Source: Agelas oroides
Taxonomy: Eukaryota; Porifera; Demospongiae; Agelasida; Agelasidae
Assembly (NCBI GenBank): GCA_949130485.1
Contig: OX422192.1
Span: forward strand, 7,293,085-7,357,084
Reading direction: 5' to 3'
Length of the DNA: 64,000 bases
Shown: piece by piece, positions 1-10,706 of the stretch
Layout: each line of letters begins with the position of its first letter
Numbering within the stretch: the first letter of the stretch is position 1
Made by a program: the position numbers and the translations under genes
Notes under the pieces: generated by a model
What the model was told of the DNA's origin: nothing
The model's input: the letters and a program-made list of their open reading frames with translations, nothing else
Databases searched by the model: none

Positions 1-848
1 TGAGCACATAGCCGTTTGAAGGAATTGGTTTGTATGAGTGCTTTGTGAACTCACGACAAGGACCATTTGGAGTGTCTGCTACGAAATAGGTCTTCTTTAT
101 GAATTGGTTCTCTCTAGGGTAGTTCACCTATCTGTATTGATCACACCACCGGTCATCTTTATGTGGAGAATGTATATATGCATGTAGACTATGTATGTAT
201 GTATGTATGTATGTGTAAGCACAACAAATTTTAATGCCATTATCATTAGTGTTCAAGATCTGATCACAACTGACACAGGTCTTTGTGCGGGTTATTGGTA
301 GAGTATATGGTGTAACAAACCTTTGAGAACAGAGTTGTTGACAGAGCTTTAAATGTAGATCTCTTCTGCTTTCGGTTTACACGGTGGCAGAGTGGACAAC
401 TTCTCTTCTGGGGGGTGTCGGGGCTCTGAGGATTCCAATAATCTATGAAATAGGCAGAGGAGAAGTGGAAGTTTGGAACACTTGCACAGACATCTTTCCA
501 ACTCGAACAGCAAAGAGTGCGGTGAAGTGTCAAACTCTGACATAAGCACATACAGAGCATGTCTGTTCCGTGAAATAATGTGACGTTGAATAATGACGAC
601 CAATACTGTCGGGTATAGCTTAGAGAAATTGACCTGCACACAGACCGGAAACTGGAAATCAACTTTGTGTGGCCTTACTGGGCTTGTTGGACAAGCAGTA
701 TGCAAAAATACCGTGGTTTGTGTATTTACCATATACATTGGAGTACTTAAAAATGGACAGGGGGAGGAGCTCTTGCACCAAACATATTAATTGCATGCCG
801 TATTCACCCAGCCTTGGTTATAATATTAGAGCTGTTATTGGTCTGCCT
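1..848. other. Flank outside the tandem duplication, no confident gene
   Basis: This is unique sequence left of the duplication border. It holds a short GTAT microsatellite near 195-215. At 643-677 there is one arm of the inverted-repeat element that is complete at 36306-36657 (reads GACCGGAAACTGGAAATCAA then CTTTGTGTGGCC). A minus-strand open stretch around 349-575 follows an acceptor-like site and could be a terminal exon, but it matches no family I know, so I do not call it. Confidence 0.4.
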
Positions 849-1074
849 GAGACAGCCAACAGAAATTACTTTAGTAACCTTTTTATATGCCATGCATACC
901 TTATTCTAGAACAAAGCATAGTTTGGTATATTAAGTGAGTCCTCCAGTGTGAAAAAGCCATGACATGCAACTAAGTTATGTCTTCTGCTTGATTAGTGTA
1001 CATTACACCCAGTAATTTGGACGTCCTTTCCACAACAAAAAAGCAGCTCGGCCACTTTGAGCCTGGAAAATCAA

Positions 1075-1155
1075 CTTGGCCACTTTGTGTTCCCAGACCC
1101 TCAGTATGGTACACACACCTATAGCTCTTGCTGAGGGTCTGGGAACGAGACTAGC
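1075..1155. repeat. Hairpin-forming short element (copy A)
   Basis: TTCCCAGACCCTCAG and CTGAGGGTCTGGGAA form a 15-16 bp inverted repeat around a ~26-bp spacer, followed by CGAGACTA. The same hairpin is at 8035-8100 in copy B, so it predates the duplication. The CGTTCCCAG-type end resembles the termini of the longer inverted-repeat elements at 29.3 kb, 32.5 kb and 61.85 kb. It is probably a short non-autonomous DNA element. Confidence 0.55.
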
Positions 1156-1680
1156 ATCAGGTTCAACACAGAGTTTTCACCAATGGAATTCATCCCAATA
1201 AACCTGAAATGGTGCTATGCAAGAAATATTTGGGGTAGAAAGTTGGCTTTTGGGACCCCAAAAGCCAACTTTCTGTTGGATCTCTTTGGTCCACAGATCA
1301 ATGATGCATGGTGTCTTCTTGTTTGTACATTCAGTCTATAAAAGACCCTTGGGTCTATGAGGTGGCAATGTATGCACAAGCAATAGCTGCAGTATCATAC
1401 ATAGCCAGTTGGTAGGATGGCTACCAGCCTAGCCTATATAGTCTACTTTGCTGGATGAATTGCAGCCAGGATGAATTTGTATGAATTGCATGAGCCTGCA
1501 AGGGTCATCCCTTGCAGAATGGATGTATAGAATACATAATGTGGACGTAAGAATGCTATGAAGGTCTCTGGTTGATTGTTCTTTGGTCCTTTGTGGGGTG
1601 TGGGGTTCTGGAGCTCCAGGGATTAGGAATGTAAGAGGTTCTAACCAAAGACCAGCTCTTCTCCTTTTCCACCACTTCAT

Positions 1681-1945
1681 GGCTCTACTTCCCTCTAATT
1701 GACTCTACTACACTCTACCATGGCTCTACTACACTCTACCATGGCTCTACTTGACTCTACTACACTCTACCATGGCTCTACTTCACTCTAATTGACTCTA
1801 CTACACTCTACCATGGCTCTACTTGACTCTACTACACTCTACCATGGCTCTACATGACTCTACTACTATCTGTCTTGGCTCTACTACACTCTACCATGGC
1901 ACTACTTGACTCTACTACTATCTGTCTTGGCTCTACTAGACTCTA
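1681..1945. repeat. CTCTAC-rich minisatellite (copy A)
   Basis: Imperfect repeats of CTCTACCATGGCTCTACTTGA and shorter variants run for about 265 bp. In copy B the same place (about 9334-9430) keeps only around 100 bp. Short open frames here are repeat artefacts. Confidence 0.85.
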
Positions 1946-2435
1946 CTTGACTCTCAACACCTCTCCCATCACCAGGTTGTCCACTCTTCCCATCAACACC
2001 GTACCATATCCAATCCACCCTCATGCCCAACATTAGTCCTGTCATATAGCTTCTTCGCGCCTACTGTTTGGTATACCTTTTTCCAATCACCAGCTCCTTC
2101 AACCTCCCCAATCTTTTCAGCAGCCTCTCCCTCTTCCACTGACATCTTATCAAGAAGTGTTCAATATCTCACTGTCACACAGCACACATGCATCTCTTTT
2201 CCTCTGCCATATTCCACTCCACTCTTCTTGTCCTCAAAAAAAAACACAAAAAAAAAACACACAGCAGATCCTGCAGCCTAAATCTGCCTTCTGCCCTCAC
2301 AGTAAGTCAATGCATCTCTCTGCTTTGAACTCCTCCTTTGCTGCTTTATACCATCTCAAGCTATTTGCATTGCAAGAAGTTACCATACCAATCTGCCTCT
2401 ACTCCACTTCATTTTTGCCCTGGCGTCTACTCACG

Positions 2436-2530
2436 CATTCGGTTGGAGGATTGATGGAGAGGAGATGGAGGAGGTACAGGTGTTCAAATATCTAGGTGTG
2501 TGGTTTGGTAGGTGTATGCCACAGTTGGAT
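2436..2530 (+). pseudogene. Short reverse-transcriptase fossil upstream of aquaglyceroporin A
   Basis: The plus-strand frame reads GWRIDGEEMEEVQVFKYLGV followed by WF. This is the strand-pairing motif found just after the catalytic YADD block of LINE reverse transcriptases (xxFKYLGV). Only about 30 residues are recognisable. The equivalent at 9723-9810 in copy B shows it was there before the duplication. Confidence 0.5.
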
Positions 2531-3568
2531 TGAGTTGTATTCTTATTGAGACGGTCTGAGTATAGCGTATAGAGTACGCGGTACGCTAGCGGGAAGATGG
2601 TCTCGGGGCTGTCGGCGCTGTCACACTTTGTAAAGCTTATCACGTCACGATTGTGGTCAGCGCGAGCTGACCCAATTGCAAGTAAGTGCAGCCAGAGAGT
2701 GCAGCCATCTGCTGTACTTGGGTGGAGCTTGTTAATCCGCATACCAGCAGGTCACGAGTTGTACTATAAATACTGGCACAGTTCATGAAGTTGGGCGAGC
2801 AGGCGCAGTCGTCAATCACTGATTCAGTCATCGCATCATCAAAAAGGTGTGTTTCTTCGCACAGTAAAGTGCAGCTAGGTAACTTTGAACCAAGTTTCAG
2901 TTTTCGGTAGCTGTTGGTCAAATAGCTATAATTAGCTACTGACTACAGACCCAGACCAGTCCTTGTGCTGGAGGTCCACCTATTGCAGTCTAGAAGCACA
3001 TTATTTTGCTCTTGTGTCTCCACCATACATGCCACTGAGTAGCTGAAGTCTGGGAAAGATTAGTTCAAGTGTATATATAAAATCACTTGCATGTAGTGGG
3101 AGCCTTGTAGCTGCATGGTGCAGCCCACAGAAAGTAACTGCAATGGGCTACAGTGTCAAATAGCAGCCTTTTCCAGAGAAAGGACCAAACAAAAGTTTTT
3201 CATTCGTGCTTTCCAAATCATTCCACTTTGCACTATGCACAGTTGAGGTGGCAGGTCTCAGAGGGTGGGCGCTGATGCGAAACGATAAATCTAGTTTGCC
3301 TGGCTTTGCACTATAATATTAAATTGGAACCAGGCTATAGCATCCTGCATGCATCGTCCAACATCTGCTGCAAAAATACATGATTGGCAGTCATTAGAGC
3401 TGGTGTGTGCAAAAAGACTGTTTTATGTGTGCAACAAAACAAGGTCCTTGTGATAGTGTACAAACAACTCCTCACCTATATACACTAATTGCCAGCAGAT
3501 GTACACTAAAACTGAGTGCACATAGTTTTGTTTCTGCAGTATTCGTATGCTGACCACTCCAATTCACA
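2531..3568 (+). other. 5' flank of aquaglyceroporin gene A
   Basis: No coding sequence is evident. Long stretches are near identical to the flank of copy B (9820-10706), so each gene copy kept at least 1 kb of its own upstream DNA and probably its promoter. I see no certain TATA box or transcription-factor site. Confidence 0.4.
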
Positions 3569-6500
3569 ATGACTGAAAAGGAGCAAATGTTTCCCCAGCC
3601 ATCATCTGGCAGCTACAGCTTGACTACTACTGAAAGCAATCCCAGTTCCTGGAAGCGTCTAGTCAAGGTTGAAGAAGCAGCTGAAAATACTGTGAAGCGA
3701 GCCTGGGCCAGGGCTGTGCATTTTATCCATGCCCGAGAGTTCTTTGCCGAGTTCTTGGGAACGTTCATCTTGGTGGTAAGCTATACTGAGGCATTCATGA
3801 TTGTGCAACGATTCAGCGTAGCTTTCTTCTTTGTCATGTGCAGAACTGCGTACAGGCTTTAAAATAATGTTTCAAGTAGTGATACACAATAGTTCACTGT
3901 GTATACATTGTCTCCTCTGTTACATCTGTGTGTCCATAGACATTTGGCAATGGGGCAATTGCACAGGCTGTGTTCTCTGATGAAAAGAATGCTCTAGTGA
4001 GTGACCTCGCTATCAACATTGGCTATGGCCTTGGCTTGATGATGGGGGTCTATGTGGCTATCGGTGTCACTGGGGCACATCTGAACCCAGCTGTGACCTT
4101 TGCCATGGCCCTAAGGGGAAAGACCTCTTGGATTAAGGTATAGTGTGAAAACTCATCTAACTGGTTAGTATATTCAGCTGCCCTATGTTCATAAGATTAG
4201 TATGGAAATCAAGTCTACGAGGCTAAGGTATGACTAGGTTGAGGGAAAAGTAGGTGTGGACAAGACCACCTGAATATCACATGCAGGAGGTATATAGTAT
4301 GAATTCTGTTGTTGTTATACATATCCTCATTGCAGGTTATTCCCTATTGGTTGGCACAGATGCTTGGCGCTTTTGTGTCAGCAGTTGTAGTGTACGGAGT
4401 TTATATCGGTGAGTGTGCCAGCCTACACAAAATGATGTTAGATTCATGATTGTGAATATCATACTAGATAGATGGCAATGGTTTTAGCTGGTTCCACCCA
4501 CTGTAAAACACAATAATTATCATAACATACCGAGTCATGTGACATACATAATCTGAACCCTCCTCTTTCCTTACCCATCCAGATGCCCTCAACAACTATG
4601 ATTTTCACACCAACTGTGTTAATAGCACAACAGTGAAGACCCCACTCTGCACAGGGAAGATATGGGCCACCTATCCCATGCCCCACCTCAGTCTTGCTAA
4701 TGGATTTCTTGACCAGGTAACATGCACTATAGCTATCCCTACTTACTACACATTCCACTCTTCAATGATCTCTTGTGTGTACTTTACTGTTCATAGGTGT
4801 GCACAGCAGTAGAGGGTTGGGGGGGAGAAGCATGCACAATATTTATTATGTGCCCACGCATGCACCCATACAAATAATTTTGGCAAGCCGACTCCAAAAA
4901 GTTGATATCTTCAACACTAAGACATTATTATACAATCATAAAAGAGAAAAACACATTTACTTTGCTTGTGTCAACTGCATGCGGTGAGGTCCCATGGATG
5001 CAAAACTATCCATTAAGGACTCAAAATAATATATTTTAGTTGATCTGTGAGGTCATTCTCAACAAATAGAACATGCATGGCTGTGTAGATCATGTGAACA
5101 TAGCATAGCCCCCCCCCCCCCCCCCCCCTCCACCCCCCGCAGTACCACCTCTGTCACTGGTAAAACCTAGAGACATGTTTGCAGAAGGCATTTAAATGGG
5201 CATCCACTTTAATATAAGCGTACGAGTACAACATGACTAACCCCCTTTATGAAATCATATTTGTATTGAATTGTTTGTTTACATTTTTTCTTCAGGTATT
5301 TGGCACATTCCTCTTGGTGCTTGGAATATTTGCCATCTGTGACTCTCAGAATTCAAATCCAAAGACTGGGCTCAAGCCACTGTTAATTGGCCTGCTTTTG
5401 TGGACAATTGGAGGTACCTTTGGCTTCAACAGCGGCTATGCCATCAACCCAGCAAGGGACTTTGCTCCTCGTGTCTTCACAGCCATTGCTGGCTGGGGAT
5501 CGGATGTGTTTGTGTAAGTCATGTTTATTTAGTAACTTCTTTCAGCGCTTCATATTGATGGGCCGTACGTATACACATGTAGTTAGTATATGCATGCACA
5601 TGGCCACCAAAAAAGAAAGTATGATAGGAGCAGCCCACAACCATATAAGGTCATAAGGCAATCTGAATTACTTTCTTAGCTTTTTAGCTTTCTACGTACC
5701 CACTTGTAATTCAAGTTAAAGAAGCCAATGAAGCAGTCCACAGGTTGGCAGGAGGCTTGCTCAAATGACATTGACTTAGAGCTAGGCCAGCGTATCAACC
5801 CACTTTTTTGTGGAGATGCCCTGCTTCATTGCACCTCACCTCTGATGCTCGCCAGCATACTTTGCTAGTATCAGGAACATCTCACTTTCTCACATTTTGC
5901 GCATTTTAACCCCCCTTCCCTTCTCTCCCAATTTACCACATCTTGGGCTCCCTAAGACGTAGTCACTTACATCTCATCTATAGACGCAATTATTGTGACT
6001 GTACCTTATAAGGAATCAAGATAATGCCAGACTACTTGATCAGATAGCGTGGATATCATTTTGACCTTTGAACTCAAGTGATTAAGCGTGATTTATGGCA
6101 CATTCTCCGTGTACTGTTCCTTACAATACTTCATCGTTACGTCATGTACTGTTGTTGTTCTTACGCCATGACGTCGCAGCTACCGTTAACGTGCAAGACA
6201 AAGATGTTTGTCACTTTTAACACAGACAAAAGGGAAAAATCCCATTCCCTGGCCCTCACCCTAACTCTAACTGTAACACTAAGCCTAACCATTTGGCTAG
6301 GAGGCACTGCTGACGACTGTGGTGCACTGCACTGCCTTTAACGCACCAACCAACATTACAATATAATGTTACATGACGTAAAGGACGTAAATTACATGAC
6401 GTAAAGAGGACATATTCTAAGGAACGGTACATGAAGAATAACCCTGATTTTTGTCTTGATCATGTTTCCATGGATGAGACACCCTTGTATATCATTTGTC

Positions 6501-6717
6501 TTCCCACCTTCACATACATGCATGTTTAAACCACAGGTGTTCTCAATGTAATTTTCGCCACTGGTGGTGGGTGCCGGTAGTTGCGCCTATGATTGGAGCT
6601 CCTATAGCTGCTTTCACATACTGGTTCTTAATTGAGGCCCACCACCCTCCACCGGAGCAATCCCAGGAGCTACACCGCTTCAAGCCCAACAGTGTCAATG
6701 CCCCCAGCAACCTGTAG
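3569..6717 (+). CDS. Aquaglyceroporin, copy A (six exons)
   Basis: This is a channel for water and small neutral solutes such as glycerol in a cell membrane. Six exons join in frame: 3569-3775, 3940-4137, 4336-4408, 4583-4716, 5296-5513 and 6537-6717. All have GT/AG borders and phases 0,0,1,0,2, giving 336 residues. The first pore motif, HLNPAVT, has its NPA at residues 118-120. The second, NPARD, is at 255-259; Asp after NPAR and a long third extracellular loop ending in ATYP...ANGFLDQ mark the glycerol-transporting branch. The aromatic pore positions appear to be Tyr98 and Tyr252. Asn173 in loop C lies in an NST glycosylation sequon. The start ATG opens exon 1 in a fair context. It differs from copy B by six substitutions and one codon. 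Splicing is inferred from sequence only. Confidence 0.93.
5106..5131. repeat. Poly-C tract in intron 4
   Basis: About 24 C residues precede CTCCACCCCCC in intron 4 of copy A. The matching run in copy B (12355-12366) is roughly half as long, so it has slipped since the duplication. Confidence 0.85.
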
Positions 6718-7531
6718 TCTAGAATTGTTAGCATCCTTGTTGGCTTCTAGCTGTTGCTGTTAATAGATGCTAGGACTGTTATGCTCCTATGTTCTTATAG
6801 TTCCCTATATATTAACATATTGTTGCATCATTTATGCTACTATGTATTTTCACACACCAACATATAATTTTAGCAATGTAGGTGTAGTACAAGCACATGT
6901 TTGATTAATAAGTGGTTATGATGGCTAAAAAACAGCATATATTTAGCCGTTGCACCACTCAGTAGAAAATAGCTAACTGTGTAAGCACACCATAAGATCA
7001 TGATACCTCAAACAATCAGTGAAATGGTGGCTATACTACAGTTCATGTAACTCTGCATTAGTCTATTCTCAACTCATTTAGAAATTCAGAATCTGACTTG
7101 AATGGGAATAAGATCAGCTCATTAAACATTAAGCTTAAGATCATGGTTCCAAAGATTGATACTAGATTTCATGATTTGTGTAGGTTGGTCACATGCATTG
7201 GAACCATGCATGAGAATTGCATGGAATTATGCTGGATTTGTGCATCCGGCATCTAAACCACAAATCGACCATATTTGCTCAGTTGGAGTGCCTAGCTATA
7301 GAATGATCAACTCAGATGTAATGTGCACTATGGCAGGAGAGAACAAGATAGCTAAATTATAATTCATATGCACAATAGTTTCACGCTAAGCACAGAATGA
7401 CATAGCTAACCACAATGCAGCCTGCTGCAGTAATAGCAGTTACTTACCACAGACCTTGGCTACATGCTAGCAACATAGTAGAAAGAATGACACTAGTGTT
7501 GATACAGTACGTCTCATCTAGCTAATTTGCA
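6718..7531. other. 3' flank of aquaglyceroporin A, between gene and sulfatase fragment
   Basis: It matches 14041-14883 closely. It holds the presumed 3' UTR of the aquaporin gene and the spacer to the convergent sulfatase gene. No canonical AATAAA stands out close to the stop and I see no further gene. Confidence 0.4.
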
Positions 7532-7799
7532 CCATTGGGTGGCAGAGCAGCACGCCACCCTGCACGAAGCATTTTGCACAGCTCACTAACGAGGGACTGC
7601 ATTTCTGGCTCGTTTGCTAAATTTTCATTCTCATCATTAGAACACGGCCTGTTGTGTGTAGTTGTACAGTTCAGTACCCCATACTTCATCCCAGTTTGGG
7701 ACTGCTGTTGTTCGGTTGAAGCGCACCCACTCAGTGAAGCGATACTGCTCCACTCGCATAGTGTAGCCCATTACATTCTCGTCATGCTCGTTCCTATCG
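7532..7799 (-). pseudogene. Truncated iduronate-2-sulfatase fragment
   Basis: This matches the last ~90 codons of the intact gene at 14879-15159, on the same strand and in the same relation to the aquaporin gene. The upstream three quarters, including the active-site cysteine, are absent because the duplication border falls inside the coding sequence. A 2-bp loss near 7637 (CATCATTAGAAC against CATCATTAAAGAAC) also shifts the frame. It cannot encode a sulfatase. It could still supply a polyadenylation region or antisense transcript next to aquaporin A, but nothing in the sequence shows this. Confidence 0.9.
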
Positions 7800-8506
7800 A
7801 GACAGCCAACAGGAATTACTTTGGTAACCTTTTTATATGCCATGCATACCTTATTCTAGAACAAAGCACAGTTCGGTTTATTAAGTGAGTCCTCCAGTGT
7901 GAGAAGGCCATGACATGCAACTAAGTTATGTCTTCTGCTTGATTAGTGTACATTGTACCTAGTAATTTGGACATCCTTCCCACAACAAAAAGCAGCTTGG
8001 CCACTTTGAGCCTGGAAAATCAACTTGGCCACTTTGTGTTCCCAGACCCTCAGTATGGTACACACACCTAGCTCTTGCTGAGGGTCTGGGAACGAGACTA
8101 TAACATCGGTTCAACACAGAGTTTTCACCAATGGAATTCATCCCAATAAACCTGCAATGGTGCTATGCAAGAAATATTGTGGGTAGAAAGTTGGCTTTTG
8201 GGACCAACTTTCTGTTGGATCTCTTTGGTCCACAGATCAATGATGCATGGTGTCTTCTTGTTTGTACATGCAGTCTATAAAAGACCCTTGGGTCTATGAG
8301 GTGGCAATGTATGCACAGGCTATAGCTGCAGTATCAATAGACTGACATAGCCAGTTGGTAGGATGGCTACCAGCCTAGCCTATATGGTCTACTTTGCTGG
8401 ATGAATTGCAGCCAGGATGAATTTGTATGATTTCATTGTAATTGCATGAGCCTGCAAGTGTCACCCCTTGCAGAATGGATGTATAGAATGCATAATGTGG
8501 ACATAA

Positions 8507-9206
8507 CCAGGAAACAGTTATACCTATCTCTAGTAAAATCTAAACTTTCCTACTGCTCTCAACTCTGGAGACCACAGTTAATTAAAGATATCAGAAACTT
8601 TGAAAGAATTCAACGTCGTGCTACCAAGTTTATCTTGCAGGACTATTCACATGATTACAAAACCAGGCTCCTATCATTAAACCTCCTCCCTCTAATGCAC
8701 TGGTATGAACTTCAGGATATGATGTTTCTTGTAAAATGCTTTAAAAATCCTATGGACAATTTAATCATTCATGATTACGTCGAGTTTGTCACCTCCACCA
8801 CACGTGCCTCCTCTAACGGCAAACTCAGACACAAGTTCTGTCGATTATCAACCCCAAGACACTTTTATTTTAACAGAATTGTGCGTTTGTGGAACCTGTT
8901 TCCTCGGATAGACCTGTCTTTATCACTCCCATCTATCAAACACCTACTTTTAAACCATTTGTGGTCAAACTTTTGCTCAAACTTTGACGCCAACAATGTA
9001 TGTTCTTTTCATCTGTTGTGCCCATGCGCCAAGTGTCAACTGTAACTATCCTTGTACAAATATTTTAGTTTATGTAACAACTCTTCAGCTACACCTGTAG
9101 TAGGTGTCAGTCTGTCAGCATGCAATGATTTGTACCATCTCTCTTTCACCAAATCTCTTATATCACCACTTACGCAATGCTGTAAAGCGAAAAATAATAA
9201 TAATAA
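8507..9206 (+). mobile_element. 5'-truncated LINE with TAA-repeat tail, present only in copy B
   Basis: Comparison with copy A (GTGGACGTAAGAATGC) shows that 700 bp were inserted at GTGGACA/TAAGAATGC. The insert encodes the C-terminal ~180 residues of a non-LTR reverse transcriptase in one open frame (8507-9045). Landmarks are YCSQLWRPQL, FERIQRRATKFIL and a terminal C-x2-H-x2-C-x-C-x2-C cluster. It ends in GCTGTAAAGC followed by an (AAT)n tail. Tails of this kind are typical of CR1/L2-like elements. Any target duplication is at most TAA and cannot be told from the tail. The open frame fits a recent insertion. Confidence 0.85.
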
Positions 9207-9333
9207 TAAGAATGCTATGAAGGTCTCTGGTGGATTGTTCTTTGGTCCTTTGTGGGGGGGGGGGAGCTCCAGGGATTAGGAATGTAAGAGGTTCTAACCA
9301 AAGACCAGCTCTTCTCCTTTTCCACCACTTCAT

Positions 9334-9430
9334 GGCTCTACTTCACTCTAATTGACTCTACTACACTCTAACACGGCTCTACTTGACTCTACTACTATCT
9401 GTCTTGGCTCTACTAGACTCTACTTGACTC
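9334..9430. repeat. CTCTAC-rich minisatellite (copy B)
   Basis: This is the contracted counterpart of 1681-1945, with the same GGCTCTACTTGACTCTAC core but about one third of the length. Confidence 0.75.
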
Positions 9431-10706
9431 TCAATACCTCTCCCATCACCAGGTTGTCCACTCTTCCCATCAACACCATATCCAATCTACCCTCATGCCC
9501 AACATTAGTCCCTGTCCTCTAGCTTCTTCGCGCCTGCTGTTTGGTATACCTTTTTCTAATCACCAGCTCCTTCAACCTCCCCAATCTTTTTCAGCAGCCT
9601 CTCCCTCTTCCACTGGCATCTTTCAATATCTCACTGTCACACAGCACACATGCATCTCTTTTCCTCTTGCAAGAAGTTACCATACCAATCTGCCTCTCTC
9701 CACTTCATTTTTGCCCTGGCGTCGGTTGGAGGATTGATGGAGAGAAGATGGAGGAGGTACAGGTGTTCAAATATCTAGGTGTGTGGTTTGGTAGGTGTAT
9801 GCCACAGTTGGATTGAGTTGTATTCTTATATTGAGACGGTCTGAGTATAGCGTAGAGTACGCGGTACGCTAGCGGGAAGATGGTCTCAGCTGTCGACGCT
9901 GTCACACTTTGTAAAGCTTATCACGTCACGATTGTGGTCAGCGCGAGCTGACCCAATTGCAAGCAAGTGCAGACAGAGAGTGCAGCCATCTGCTGTACTT
10001 GGGTGGAGCTTGTTAATCGGCATACCAGGAGTCACGAGTACTAGGCTATAAATACTGGCACAGTTCATGAAGTTGGGCGAGCAGGCACAGTCGTCAATCA
10101 CTGATTCAGTCATCGCATCATCAAAAAGGTGTGTTTCTTCGCACAGTAAAGTACAGTTGGGTAACTTTGAACCAAGTTTTAGTTTTCGGTGTCTATTGCA
10201 GTCTAGAAGCACATTATTTTGCTCTTGTGTCTCCACCATACATGCTGCTGAGTCAGCTGAAGTCTGAAGATTAGATTACTTTGTTATATAAAATCACTTG
10301 CAGAAATGGGAGCCTTGTAGGTGGTGCAGCCCACAGAAAGTAACTACAATGGGCTATAGTGTCAAATAACAGCCTTGTTCCAGAGAAAGGACCATACAAA
10401 CGTTTTCATTCAAAGTTACATCTGCTTTCCAAATCATTCCACTTTGCAGTATGGAACCAGGCTATAGCATCCTGCATGCATCATCTACTGCAAAAGTGCA
10501 TGATTGCATAAGAGCTGGTGTGCATGTGCAATAAGACTGTTTTATGTGTGCAACAAAACAAGATCCTTGTGATAGGGGTTTTTATTGTGTAAACAACTCC
10601 TCACCTATTTACCCTAATTGCCAGCAGATATACACTAAAACTGAGTGGGCAACTGACACATTGTTTTGTTTCTGCAGTATTCATATGCTGACTACTCCAG
10701 TTCACA

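Larger units (their letters stand above)
849..7800. repeat. Tandem segmental duplication, copy A
   Basis: This ~6.95 kb unit matches 7801-15159 almost base for base over most of its length, including exons, introns and both flanks of the aquaglyceroporin gene. It starts at GAGACAGCCAACAG (849) and ends inside a 3' fragment of the sulfatase gene, where CCTATCGA meets the start of copy B. Copy A lacks the LINE found in copy B. It has a longer minisatellite, a longer poly-C run in intron 4, and about 170 bp near 2205-2375 that copy B lacks. That the two are a duplication is seen directly; the age is inference. Confidence 0.95.

Noticed and set aside
6250..6295. Telomere-like CCCTAACCCTAAC in aquaporin intron 5 (also 13574-13615)
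   Set aside because: Only one or two imperfect units in an intron present in both duplicates; chance or a tiny interstitial relic, not a chromosome end.
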